64,000 nucleotides of DNA from Flavobacteriales bacterium (GTDB lineage: Bacteria > Bacteroidota > Bacteroidia > Flavobacteriales_D > Sanyastnellaceae): assembly GCA_018402085.1 (NCBI GenBank), contig JAGYJM010000002.1, forward strand, positions 1,426,001 through 1,490,000, read 5' to 3'. Positions 7,620 to 15,752 of this stretch are shown piece by piece (position 1 is the first letter of the stretch; every line of letters begins with the position of its first letter). Position numbers and translations under genes: made by a program. The notes below the pieces were generated by a model that was given only the letters and a program-made list of their open reading frames with translations, made no database searches and was not told the origin of the DNA.

Positions 7620-8273
7620 TCAGAGCGACTTCTTGGCGAGGTAGAAATCAACCTTTTCAATACTGTCGTCAGCAAGACGAGCGTCCATTTCTTCAAGGGT
7701 TTTAGGTGGCGGAACGATCACCTTATCGCCTTTCTTCCAGTCGAGCGGCAAGGCCACCTTATGTTCATCGGCCACCTGCAGAGCCTCCAGCGCGCGGAGG
7801 ATTTCATCCATGTTTCGCCCAACATTCAGCGGGTAGTACATGATCAGACGAATCTTCTTTTTGGGATCGATGAAAAAGACGGCACGCACCGCAGCCGTTT
7901 CAGCTTCATTCGGCTGCAGCATTCCGTACTTCTTCGAGACTGACATATCGAGGTCAGCGATGATCGGGAAATCGAAGTATACTCCGGTGTTGTTGCGAAC
8001 GTTGTTCACCCAGCCGAGGTGAGCATGGATGCTGTCAATACTCAATCCTATGAGCTCTGTGTTCAAGGCATCGAATTCTGCTTTACGTTGAGCGAAGCCG
8101 CTCATCTCAGTGGTGCACACTGGGGTAAAATCGGCAGGGTGTGAGAAGAATACGACCCACTTGTCTTTGGCGAAATCGCTGAACTTGATTCTACCTTTTG
8201 TAGTTACGGCCTCAAAATCGGGAGCGTCATCGCCGATGCGCGGCATACTGATTACGTTTTCTGATGTTTCCAT
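7620..8273 (-). CDS. 1-Cys peroxiredoxin (Prx6 class)
   Basis: A 217-residue thiol peroxidase that reduces hydrogen peroxide and organic hydroperoxides in the cytoplasm. The active site is HPADFTPVCTTE, with conserved Pro, Thr and peroxidatic Cys. No second cysteine exists in the protein, and the C-terminal extension (LPLDWKKGDKVIVPP) is the Prx6 type, so it is the 1-Cys class. The start is placed at METSENVISMPRIG (8273); the longer frame to 8333 would add a segment not seen in the family. Confidence 0.95.
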   Translation of the reverse strand: METSENVISMPRIGDDAPDFEAVTTKGRIKFSDFAKDKWVVFFSHPADFTPVCTTEMSGFAQRKAEFDALNTELIGLSIDSIHAHLGWVNNVRNNTGVYFDFPIIADLDMSVSKKYGMLQPNEAETAAVRAVFFIDPKKKIRLIMYYPLNVGRNMDEILRALEALQVADEHKVALPLDWKKGDKVIVPPPKTLEEMDARLADDSIEKVDFYLAKKSL

Positions 8274-8414
8274 AGCGTTTTTTGTTTTGTTTACTTGAAT
8301 TTGACAGTACAAAGGTGCTGCGGATATACTCATCGATCAAATAGATAAGAATTATTTGTATATAGTCTGTATCTATGAGAGGGTCCGGAATTGCGGCGAC
8401 CATTGCGATTCTGT

Positions 8415-8490
8415 GCGCACACTGCAGTGTGCGCCTACAATGTGCGCCTACAGTGTGCGCCTACAGTGTGCGCCTACAATGTGCGCCTAC
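8415..8490 (-). repeat. GTAG-footed palindrome with 13-bp tandem repeat
   Basis: The palindrome GCGCACACTGCAGTGTGCGC at 8415-8434 is followed by CTAC (GTAG on the minus strand). Four tandem copies of a 13-base unit A(A/G)TGTGCGCCTAC follow at 8439-8490, each a half-palindrome plus foot. It stands between the peroxiredoxin and the sigma-factor operon. Confidence 0.85.
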
Positions 8491-8568
8491 AACCCCATTT
8501 ACTATTCGATCTTTACCAGGGATTAAACCTTTTTATCTTTTGTCGGTCAAAAAACGAATACCACAGGT

Positions 8569-9117
8569 TTGGAGCAACAACCCAACGATAGCGCATTGAT
8601 CCAAATGATACGTGATCCGCAGCAGCGAACACGTGCCTTTGAGTGGATGGTACGCCTGTATAAAGAGCAGGTGTACTTTCACGCAAGGCGCATGGTGGTA
8701 GATCACGCCGATGCTGACGATGTTGCCCAGAACACTTTTATTAAAGCGTGGAAAGCCCTGGCTGATTTCAGGGGTGAGAGCAAGATCAGCACCTGGCTCT
8801 ATCGCATCACTACAAACGAAAGCCTTACCCTGATTGAGAAACGAAAACGTGTAGCAGGCATACCAATGGATGAAGTGGTGCACCGGCTCGAATCTCACCT
8901 TGAGGCAGATGAATATTTCAGCGGTGATGCCATCCAAAGAAAGTTGCAAAGCGCACTGTGTACATTGCCTCCTAAGCAGAAAGCTGTTTTTCTGATGCGG
9001 TACTACGACGAAAAACCCTATCAGGAAATCAGCGAAATTACCGGCACGAGTGTAGGCGCTCTGAAAGCTTCTTACCATCATGCCGTACAAAAGATTGAAG
9101 CCTTTTTAACCCGTTGA
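8569..9117 (+). CDS. ECF-type RNA polymerase sigma factor
   Basis: A 182-residue group 4 sigma factor. Region 2 includes HARRMVVDHADADDVAQNTF and the -10-binding WLYRITTNESLTL. Region 4 is a helix-turn-helix with LPPKQKAVFLMRYYDEKPYQ and EISEITGTSVGALKASYHHA. It begins with a TTG codon; the position fits the usual 10-15 residues before region 2, and the next ATG (8605) would cut into it. It is the first gene of a three-gene operon with a putative anti-sigma factor and a periplasmic sensor-like protein, overlapping the next gene by 4 bases. Confidence 0.95.
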   Translation: MEQQPNDSALIQMIRDPQQRTRAFEWMVRLYKEQVYFHARRMVVDHADADDVAQNTFIKAWKALADFRGESKISTWLYRITTNESLTLIEKRKRVAGIPMDEVVHRLESHLEADEYFSGDAIQRKLQSALCTLPPKQKAVFLMRYYDEKPYQEISEITGTSVGALKASYHHAVQKIEAFLTR

Positions 9118-9779
9118 GCAACGTGAAAACAGACAAGCCAACATATCATCAAGAACAAGAAGTGCTGAAAAAAGACGCCCCTTCCCTTTTCAGCCTTGAC
9201 AAAACCGAAGGGTTTACCGTACCTGAAGGTTATTTCGAAAATCTTGCCGGGCAACTCCGGCGGCAGGCGCTGCCTTTGAGTGATGGATTTGAGGCTCCGG
9301 AACACAGCCTCGAAAAGCTCGAAAATGCTATCTTCTCCAAGACGACAGCCGCTGGTGCCTCATCTGAAAGCGACGGTTTCAACATTCCTGATGCCGGCTT
9401 CCCTGACCGGCTTGAAGAGGCAATTTTATTGCAAACAACACAAGCAGGTGATACCGTTGAAGTGCCTGCCGGCAAAGGTCGGGTGCTGAAGCTGGTCACT
9501 CGTTTCGCCATCGCTGCGGCAGCTGCCGTCTTCATCTGGCTGGCTGCAACGCCGTTGTTTCAACCTGAGAAGGCACACTGCAAAACCTTCAGTTGTTTGC
9601 TGAAAGAAACCGAACTTACCAATGAAGAGCTGCTCATGCTGTACGACGAGGAGGTTGTGAATGAGCTTTTACCTGACCACGAAGGCTTCGAGCAGATGAT
9701 TTCGGAAGACGAAGCGATGGAATACCTCCTTGATGCTGAACTTGAATTGAATGACTTGCTTGAAAATGAAACACTTTAA
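9114..9779 (+). CDS. Putative anti-sigma factor, single-pass membrane protein
   Basis: A 221-residue protein with an acidic N-terminal cytoplasmic part, one membrane helix at about 128-147 (FAIAAAAAVFIWLAATPLF) and an acidic C-terminal domain. No zinc-binding HxxxCxxC motif is seen. Two similar short motifs recur in the N-terminal part (GFTVPEGYFENLAGQL and GFNIPDAGFPDRLEEA). Position after an ECF sigma gene and before a Spy-like sensor suggests anti-sigma function. The start may be the TTG at 9114, inside the upstream stop, or the GTG at 9123. Confidence 0.7.
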   Translation: MSNVKTDKPTYHQEQEVLKKDAPSLFSLDKTEGFTVPEGYFENLAGQLRRQALPLSDGFEAPEHSLEKLENAIFSKTTAAGASSESDGFNIPDAGFPDRLEEAILLQTTQAGDTVEVPAGKGRVLKLVTRFAIAAAAAVFIWLAATPLFQPEKAHCKTFSCLLKETELTNEELLMLYDEEVVNELLPDHEGFEQMISEDEAMEYLLDAELELNDLLENETL

Positions 9780-10200
9780 CACCTTTTGCCTCACCCTTGC
9801 GCTCGTTTTTACCGGGTTCTGTGCGAAAGCCCAACCCGGAGAGCGCATAGAGCAGCTGCGCATTGCCTTTCTGTCTGAAGAGCTTGACCTGACGACGCAG
9901 GAAGGACAGGCTTTCTGGCCGCTGTTCAATGAGTACAACGATCAGCGCAAAGACCTCGAAAAATCTGCCCGGCGCGCCGAGCGTGACCTTGACTCGAAAT
10001 CATCTCCGTCAGAGGAAGATGTGCTTGAAGTTGCGAAGCTACAAACCGCAAATATGCGGAAGCAAGCAGATTTGTTAGATGACTATCTTCCTAAATTCAT
10101 GGATATCCTCGGTCCGAAACGAACAGTCAGGCTTATGCGATCAGAAGAAGAGTTCAAGCGAAGAATGCTGGAGCGTATACGCGATCGCAGACGCCCTTAA
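9766..10200 (+). CDS. Spy/CpxP-like periplasmic sensor protein
   Basis: A 144-residue secreted protein with the signal peptide MKHFNTFCLTLALVFTGFCA and mature start KAQPGERIEQ. The mature part is helical and carries a variant of the LTxxQ motif, DLTTQEGQAFWPLFNEYNDQ, and a basic C terminus (KRRMLERIRDRRRP). In Bacteroidota such proteins are commonly encoded after ECF sigma factors and sense envelope or metal stress. The ATG at 9766 overlaps the end of the anti-sigma gene by 14 bases. The signal-peptide end (FCAKAQ) matches two other secreted proteins here. Confidence 0.82.
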   Translation: MKHFNTFCLTLALVFTGFCAKAQPGERIEQLRIAFLSEELDLTTQEGQAFWPLFNEYNDQRKDLEKSARRAERDLDSKSSPSEEDVLEVAKLQTANMRKQADLLDDYLPKFMDILGPKRTVRLMRSEEEFKRRMLERIRDRRRP

Positions 10201-10220
10201 ACCTCTCGCCTGAGCAAGGT

Positions 10221-10508
10221 ATGATACCCAACTTCTGCAAGCGGAAATCAGGCATCGAGACCGGCTTCATCCTTAGCGATCACGACCTGGTGACCTCTTA
10301 GGCAAACGATACATTTGATGAAATATACCTCAAATGGATGGTTGATGATGTTGAAGGCATTCTCGGCACGATTTGCGCCGTAAAAACGGCGGATGGTACA
10401 GTGCTCAGTCTACCTGAAAATACAGACTCTTACCAGCGCCTCAAGGTGATCAATATGCCTGACGGTGTGGTACTCGACGTGAGTTCAATGATCAAGGACA
10501 GCCCCGGT
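10221..10508 (+). pseudogene. Disrupted open frame of unknown origin
   Basis: One reading frame runs from an ATG at 10221 (MIPNFCKRKSGIETGFIL) through a TAG at 10299 and then continues (ANDTFDEIYLKWMVDDVEGI) until it enters the 3' end of the convergent glycosyltransferase gene. Composition looks protein-like on both sides of the stop, so this may be the remnant of a gene with a nonsense change; it could also be chance. A dispersed hairpin lies in it at 10376. No family is recognised. Confidence 0.3.
10376..10395 (+). repeat. Dispersed GATG hairpin, copy 3
   Basis: CGCCGT-AAAA-ACGGCG then GATG, within the disrupted frame, read A-V-K-T-A-D. Confidence 0.75.
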
Positions 10509-10510
10509 AA

Positions 10511-11461
10511 TCAGATTTCTTCTGCGATGGTGTACGTATTGCGGTTGGGAGAATTGCGCGACACCAGTTCTGCAACAAATCCTGCCATGAAAAACTGCGT
10601 ACCGATGATCATGGCCGTGAGAGCGATGTAAAAACTCGATACCTCTGTAATGTTGCGGGCAGCTACTGACTGGTAGAGCGCCCAGAGTTTTTGTCCGCCG
10701 ATCCATGCGAACAGAAAGAAACCGAATATGAACATCAGCACACCTAAAGAGCCGAAGAAGTGCATGGGTTTCTTCCCGAAACGGGTGATGAAGGTAATTG
10801 TCAGCAGGTCGAGAAAGCCATTGATGAAGCGTTCCAATCCAAACTTTGAAGTCCCGTAAGGACGGGCCCTGTGTTCTACCACCTTTTCACCGATACGACC
10901 GAAGCCTGCGCGTTTGGCGATAACGGGGATGTATCGGTGCATCTCGCCATACACTTCGATGTGTTTGACCACTTCATTGCGATAAGCCTTGAGTCCGCAA
11001 TTGAAATCATGCAAGTGAATCCCTGACATTTTGCGGGTGGTCCAGTTGTACAGTTTGGTGGGCAGCGTCTTTGTAATTGGGTCATAGCGCTTTTTCTTCC
11101 ACCCGCTGACAAGGTCAAAGCCTCCCTCGCGGATCATCGTTACCAGTTCAGGTACTTCGTCAGGGGAGTCTTGCAAATCGGCATCCATAGTGATCACCAC
11201 CTCACCTTTCGCCTGGGCGAATCCGGTATTGAGCGCAGCGCTTTTACCGTAATTGCGCAAGAATCGGATGCCACGCAGGTTTTCAGGGTGCTCTTTTTTG
11301 AGTGCATTGATGACCTCCCAGGAGGCATCGGTAGAGCCATCGTCTACGAAGATGACCTCAAAAGACAGGTTGTTGGCTTTGAGCACGCGCTGAATCCAGT
11401 CGTACAACTCGCGAAGAGATTCCTCTTCGTTCAACAGGGGAATGACAAGGCTTACGTCCAT
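10511..11461 (-). CDS. Glycosyltransferase family 2, DPM1/GtrB-like
   Basis: A 316-residue membrane-bound transferase that probably charges a polyprenyl phosphate with a sugar. The N-terminal GT-A domain shows SLVIPLLNEEESLRELYDWI, FEVIFVDDGSTDASW and VVITMDADLQDSPDEVPELV (DxD). Two C-terminal membrane helices follow at about 235-260 and 280-302 (PMHFFGSLGVLMFIFGFFLF and ALTAMIIGTQFFMAGFVAEL). It abuts the DUF4199 gene with zero spacing, a pairing frequent in Bacteroidota. Confidence 0.94.
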   Translation of the reverse strand: MDVSLVIPLLNEEESLRELYDWIQRVLKANNLSFEVIFVDDGSTDASWEVINALKKEHPENLRGIRFLRNYGKSAALNTGFAQAKGEVVITMDADLQDSPDEVPELVTMIREGGFDLVSGWKKKRYDPITKTLPTKLYNWTTRKMSGIHLHDFNCGLKAYRNEVVKHIEVYGEMHRYIPVIAKRAGFGRIGEKVVEHRARPYGTSKFGLERFINGFLDLLTITFITRFGKKPMHFFGSLGVLMFIFGFFLFAWIGGQKLWALYQSVAARNITEVSSFYIALTAMIIGTQFFMAGFVAELVSRNSPNRNTYTIAEEI

Positions 11462-11968
11462 TTATGTATCGGCGTCGAGCACCTCGTTCTTTTTCTCACT
11501 ACGTTGAACGAACAGTGCAACCAACAGCGAAAATACCAAACCGAGAGCGATCGTCAAGAAAAAGTCCATCGCGGCATATGTCCATGGGTTACCGAGTGCC
11601 TCCACCATTGCTTGTGAAGTCTCATCAGTTCCTGCGTCTTTTCCACTTTCCAGTGCTGCTTGTCCGTCAGCGTACATCTTCTCCAGTAACTCCGGCTGCA
11701 GCCACTTGAGCCGGATCGCGGTGAAGACCATGGAGATCAATCCGGCGATGAACACAATGGCGAATCCCTTCCGGAATGCAGAACCAAAGCGAATGAATCC
11801 GCCGTTTTTACGGCGGATATCACTGACGCCCATAAAAAGGCAGGCTCCGATGATGGCGTAGCCTGCAGATTCAATCTGCGTTTCATCTGAAAGCACATAG
11901 GCATTGATGAGCTGCAGACCGATGAGAAGAGCGCCGGTGGTGAGTCCCCATTTTGAACTGGTAGACAT
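11462..11968 (-). CDS. DUF4199 membrane protein
   Basis: A 168-residue protein with four membrane helices arranged as in the DUF4199 family: two N-terminal helices, GSAFRKGFAIVFIAGLISMV, a soluble loop (100-130), then AAMDFFLTIALGLVFSLLVA. Function is unknown; the recurrent linkage to the downstream GT2 gene hints at glycolipid or envelope work. Its stop codon is immediately followed by the ATG of that transferase. A symmetric copy of the dispersed hairpin lies within it at 11797-11818. Confidence 0.88.
   Translation of the reverse strand: MSTSSKWGLTTGALLIGLQLINAYVLSDETQIESAGYAIIGACLFMGVSDIRRKNGGFIRFGSAFRKGFAIVFIAGLISMVFTAIRLKWLQPELLEKMYADGQAALESGKDAGTDETSQAMVEALGNPWTYAAMDFFLTIALGLVFSLLVALFVQRSEKKNEVLDADT
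11797..11818. repeat. Dispersed hairpin, copy 4 (symmetric, coding)
   Basis: ATCCGCCGT-TTTT-ACGGCGGAT: the GGAT foot is present on both arms. In the DUF4199 gene it is read in a different frame (I-R-R-K-N-G-G). Confidence 0.6.
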
Positions 11969-11973
11969 GGCGA

Positions 11974-12534
11974 GCTAAGCGTTATCGAGGAGAGGATCTT
12001 GCCTTACAGGAGGATTTCTCTTAATGATCAGAGCGATAATTATCGAGAGTAGCGCCCACCAAAACGCACTCCAAATCACGCTCATAAGCTGACCACCTAT
12101 CGTGAACCCCTGTTTAACACCGTCTCTGGCATCTTTCAGCGCTTGTTACGTCAGATCTGCCCTGCAGATCTTTCCATGCATGGAATACGCCTGTCCGAGT
12201 GCCTCATCAGCCAGTATAGTCTTCCTTATATTCAACGTCAATGACATGGAAGAGCATGAATCTGCCACACAGTAGCCACCAGACTCATCGTGCCGCCAGC
12301 AACCAGAGCAGTAACGATCAATCCTCGAGCGCCTTTCCATAGCTGAACTCTGTCATGTTCACGGCGCATTTGCCATGACCCGCCAGCACAAGCACGGCTA
12401 TCGAGTGGAATAATCCAGCTTACCACGCCATACCAGCCGGCTTCATAGATTTCCGGGTTAATCGTGTACACGAGTACACTCAGCGCGGTGACGACCAAAC
12501 CACCGATCACTCCATAGGTTATGGCTGTCTTCAT
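11974..12534 (-). pseudogene. Decayed second DUF4199 gene
   Basis: Minus-strand fragments in changing frames resemble a DUF4199 paralogue of the gene just downstream. The N terminus MKTAITYGVIGGLVVTALSV runs from 12534, then AGWYGVVSWIIPL, then in the same frame WKGARGLIVTALVAGG, and in a shifted frame the end GGQLMSVIWSAFWWALLSII to ALIIKRNPPVRQDPLLDNA and a stop near 11974. Frame changes between the pieces and a loss of conserved spacing indicate a broken gene. A promoter-like TACTTTCG lies upstream on the same strand. Confidence 0.65.
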
Positions 12535-12665
12535 GTCATTTTGATTTTGGGTTGACACGAAAGTAAGTTCTTTTGTCTTATGCTACTGCTGAATGTGATA
12601 AGCGCGTTAAGTACGTGCCGAGCGGATTAACGTAGCCGGATGCTGTGCAGATGTGAAAAATCCGT

Positions 12666-12673
12666 TAACTTTG
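12666..12673 (+). promoter_or_regulatory. -7 box TAACTTTG for SRP RNA
   Basis: Exact TAnnTTTG match; transcription would start about seven bases later, at the first paired base of the SRP RNA. Confidence 0.65.
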
Positions 12674-12677
12674 CAGC

Positions 12678-12776
12678 GTGGCAAGTCTTACACGACCAGC
12701 TCCTGTTGAACTCCCCCAGGACCGGAAGGTAGCAAGGGTAGACGGTTGTAGCGGTGCGATGTGAGTAGCTTGCCAC
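12678..12776 (+). ncRNA. ffs: Signal recognition particle RNA, small bacterial type (4.5S-like)
   Basis: A 99-base RNA folding into one long hairpin: the ends GTGGCAAG and CTTGCCAC pair, and the tip holds the conserved Ffh-binding segment CCAGGACCGGAAGGTAGCAA with GGTAG asymmetric loops. It directs nascent membrane proteins to FtsY and the translocon together with Ffh. A T-run follows directly from 12777. Confidence 0.95.
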
Positions 12777-12861
12777 ATTTTTTTTGCCTTTTTTTTGCGT
12801 GAGAAAACCTCATGATACCGAAACCATTGGTCAAGACAAAAAGGGTGTTAAATTGCCTGCA

Positions 12862-13533
12862 ATGAATTGGTTACGTAGATTTTTTGGCAATAGAGGATTT
12901 GTCTCGGGAGACTACTGGCAAGGTCGATATACCAGTGGCGGCAACAGTGGCGCCGGATCCTATGATCAGCTCGCGTCTTACAAGGCGGCATTCATCAATG
13001 AACGCACAGAACGCTATAATCTGCGCTCCATCACCGAACTCGGCTGTGGCGACGGAAACCAGCTCGGCATGTTCACAGTGGGAAAGTACACCGGACTTGA
13101 CGTTGCCAGAGCGGCCGTAGAGCGATGTAAAATGTTGTATCGCGGTGTTCAAGGACGACGATTCGCCTTATACAAACCCGGCAAAACAGATCCTCTCAAA
13201 TTCATGGCCGACGCCTCCCTGTCGCTTGACGTACTCTACCACCTCATTGAAGAAGACGTTTATGAGCAACACCTCACTGACCTCTTTGCCATCGGCAAGC
13301 GCTACGTCATCATTTACGCCTGGAATAAAGACGCTGCAGACTTGAAACTGCCCGTGCACGTGTTACCCAGAAAATTTACCGATTACATCAGTGAGCATTT
13401 CGCGGAATGGGAGCTTATTGAGCATGAGAAAAACCCTTTTCCTGCGTCGAGTTTTGGTCAGGAAAAGGGCAGCAATGCCGAGTTTTTCGTGTACAGGCAC
13501 CAAGTAGAATCTGCCAAATTGAGCCAGAAGTAG
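12862..13533 (+). CDS. SAM-dependent methyltransferase
   Basis: A 223-residue class I methyltransferase-like protein. The SAM-binding glycine loop is seen in SITELGCGDGNQLGMF (about 76-91), followed by the acidic strand end in YTGLDVARAAVERC and a motif IV-like MADASLSLDVLYHLIEE. The substrate is unknown; the family resembles glycan or small-molecule methyltransferases. The ATG at 12862 is chosen because the upstream extension would start with a TTG inside the SRP RNA terminator. Confidence 0.82.
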   Translation: MNWLRRFFGNRGFVSGDYWQGRYTSGGNSGAGSYDQLASYKAAFINERTERYNLRSITELGCGDGNQLGMFTVGKYTGLDVARAAVERCKMLYRGVQGRRFALYKPGKTDPLKFMADASLSLDVLYHLIEEDVYEQHLTDLFAIGKRYVIIYAWNKDAADLKLPVHVLPRKFTDYISEHFAEWELIEHEKNPFPASSFGQEKGSNAEFFVYRHQVESAKLSQK

Positions 13534-13592
13534 CAGGTTCTGAGCACCTGCCGCCTGCCTGCATAAATCATTCTCCGCCCCTGAAAATTGCG

Positions 13593-13600
13593 TACTTTTG
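13593..13600 (+). promoter_or_regulatory. -7 box TACTTTTG before the dehydrogenase gene
   Basis: Exact TAnnTTTG match, 40 bases before the start codon at 13640. Confidence 0.55.
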
Positions 13601-13639
13601 CCCCCCCGCGGGGAGGTGTCCCGCCACAAACGACAGAAA

Positions 13640-14749
13640 ATGATCGGAGTGAACCAAAACGGTGCTGCAACGGACAGCACCACACGCAGTGTCATCGAAC
13701 AGATGACAGCCATGGAACATGAGCAAGTTTTGTTCTGCCAAGACAAAGCAACCGGCCTGAAGGCGATCATCGCCGTGCACAACACTGTTCTCGGACCGAG
13801 TCTCGGTGGTACCCGAATGTGGAACTATGCCACCGAAGAAGAAGCCCTTACCGACGTGCTGCGTCTTTCAAGGGGCATGACCTACAAGTCTGCACTGGCA
13901 GGGCTCAACCTGGGAGGAGGCAAAGCCGTGATCATCGGCGACAGCCGCACACAGAAGAACGAGGCGCTCATGCGTCGCTTCGGAAAGTTCGTGAACAGCC
14001 TCGGAGGTAAGTACATTACCGCTGAAGATATGGGTATTGGTACCCGCGACATGGAATGGGTGAACCTTGAGACAGAGCATGTAGCCGGGCTACCCGAATA
14101 CCTCGGGGGGTCAGGTGATCCTTCTCCTGTAACCGCCTACGGCGTATATATGGGAATGAAAGCTGCAGCCAGGCACCAGTGGGGTTCAGAGAGCCTCGAA
14201 GGTCGAAAAGTGGCTGTACAAGGGGTAGGAAGTGTTGGCGCCACCCTGGTGGAATACCTTGTCAAAGAGAACGCTAAAGTGACCATTGCCGACATCTGGG
14301 AGCCTGGAGTTAAGGCGCTTGTAAACGAATTTGGCGTATCGGCAGTTGCTCCGGAGGCCATTTATGATGTTGAGATGGACATCTACGCGCCTTGTGCATT
14401 AGGGGCTACCGTGAATGACGAGACCCTGCCAAAGTTAACATGCGCTATTATCTGTGGAGCTGCAAATAACCAACTTGCCAGCGAAGAGAAGCATGGCCGG
14501 GCGGTCATGGAGAAAGGCATCCTGTATGCACCTGACTACCTCGTCAATGCCGGCGGCATCATTAATTGTTACTGGGAAGTCATCGGTTACCACCGGGATG
14601 CAGCGCTTCGTCAAGCGGAAGACATCTACACGACTGCTGCAGAGATTTTCAAAGTGGCAAGCGAACGTAACATCCCGACATTTCTGGCGGCAAATGAACT
14701 GGCAGAAGAACGGCTGGAGCGAATCGGAAGAGTTAAGCTACCGATGTAA
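13640..14749 (+). CDS. Glu/Leu/Phe/Val dehydrogenase (leucine dehydrogenase-like)
   Basis: A 369-residue NAD-dependent amino-acid dehydrogenase that deaminates branched-chain or related amino acids to 2-oxoacids. Active-site glycine and lysine segments are visible in SRGMTYKSALAGLNLGGGKA, substrate-side AEDMGIGTRDMEW, and the Rossmann motif VAVQGVGSVGATLVEYL. The fold and length match leucine/valine dehydrogenases rather than glutamate dehydrogenase (over 400 residues). Starting at 13640 leaves about 25 extra N-terminal residues before the family core (QMTAMEHEQVLFCQD). Confidence 0.93.
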   Translation: MIGVNQNGAATDSTTRSVIEQMTAMEHEQVLFCQDKATGLKAIIAVHNTVLGPSLGGTRMWNYATEEEALTDVLRLSRGMTYKSALAGLNLGGGKAVIIGDSRTQKNEALMRRFGKFVNSLGGKYITAEDMGIGTRDMEWVNLETEHVAGLPEYLGGSGDPSPVTAYGVYMGMKAAARHQWGSESLEGRKVAVQGVGSVGATLVEYLVKENAKVTIADIWEPGVKALVNEFGVSAVAPEAIYDVEMDIYAPCALGATVNDETLPKLTCAIICGAANNQLASEEKHGRAVMEKGILYAPDYLVNAGGIINCYWEVIGYHRDAALRQAEDIYTTAAEIFKVASERNIPTFLAANELAEERLERIGRVKLPM

Positions 14750-14801
14750 GCTATTTCATCTTGAACACCCTATATTCGTTACAGCTTAAATTGGAAATTA
14801 T

Positions 14802-15752
14802 ATGTTAAACAGAAGGCACATTCGCATCAAGGTGATGCACGCGTTGTATGCGCACTACACCGTGAATGAGGGCGATGCAGTGAAAAGTGAAAAAGCACTG
14901 ATGTTCTCATTCGACAAAATGCATGAAATGTACCTCTACCTCTTTCTCCTCCTGGTAGAAATGCAAGGTGCCGCGATTGAAAAAATTGAGGCCGGGCTAC
15001 AGAAAAAGCTTCCAACAGAAGAAGATTTGAAGCCGAATACCAAGTTTGTTACAAACCCGGTTGTACGGATTTTGGTAAACAGCAAGCATCTGAAAAAAGC
15101 ATTGGAGCAAAGCGGCGTGAGCTGGGCTGATCAAAAGGATCTGGTAAAGAAACTCTTCCGCCAGCTCATCGAGACAGATGACTACAAAGAGTATATGGTC
15201 AGTGATGATCGCAGTTTTCAGCACCATCGGGAGTTTCTGCTGCGGTTTTTCAAACGCCATCTGATCAATATGGAACTCCTCCATGATTTCTTTGAAGAGA
15301 AAAGTATCTTCTGGAATGATGATCTTGACCTTGTAGCTTCTATGGCCATCAAAACCCTCAAGACGATTGAAGAGAATGATGCAGACATCGAACTGCTTGA
15401 CCTCTGGAAAGATGGCAAAAACGACGAAGAGAAGATCTTCGCCCAGGATTTGTTTCGCAAAACACTGGTTCACTCTGAAGCCCATGAAAAGCTCATTCAG
15501 GAAAGCACCAAAAACTGGGAGATTGAGCGAATTGCCACCATTGATACCATATTAATGAAGATGGCGCTGGCAGAGGCCAAAACCTTCGAGACCGTGCCGT
15601 TGAAGGTCACACTGAACGAGTATATCGAGCTTTCGAAATACTACAGCACTCCAAAAAGCAATGGCTTTATCAACGGTGTACTCGACCAGCTTTTTTCTAA
15701 GATGAAAGCCTCAGGTGACATTAAGAAGATCGGACGAGGATTACTGCAATGA
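14802..15752 (+). CDS. nusB: Transcription antitermination factor NusB
   Basis: A 316-residue NusB of the long Bacteroidota type. The N terminus MLNRRHIRIKVMHALYAHY and the C-terminal NusB core, from ERIATIDTILMKMALAEAKT to KVTLNEYIELSKYYSTPKSN with SNGFINGVLDQL, are unmistakable. NusB with NusE binds boxA of rRNA leaders to stop premature termination. First gene of a compact operon nusB - DUF1573 lipoprotein - yajC - ybbR; it overlaps the next gene by 4 bases. Confidence 0.96.
   Translation: MLNRRHIRIKVMHALYAHYTVNEGDAVKSEKALMFSFDKMHEMYLYLFLLLVEMQGAAIEKIEAGLQKKLPTEEDLKPNTKFVTNPVVRILVNSKHLKKALEQSGVSWADQKDLVKKLFRQLIETDDYKEYMVSDDRSFQHHREFLLRFFKRHLINMELLHDFFEEKSIFWNDDLDLVASMAIKTLKTIEENDADIELLDLWKDGKNDEEKIFAQDLFRKTLVHSEAHEKLIQESTKNWEIERIATIDTILMKMALAEAKTFETVPLKVTLNEYIELSKYYSTPKSNGFINGVLDQLFSKMKASGDIKKIGRGLLQ

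Noticed and set aside
8375-8599. Two overlapping short plus-strand frames over the 13-bp repeat.
   Set aside because: Their sequence is the translated tandem repeat and runs into the promoter and start of the sigma factor gene.
12784-12861. N-terminal extension of the methyltransferase.
   Set aside because: Would start with a TTG inside the SRP RNA terminator.
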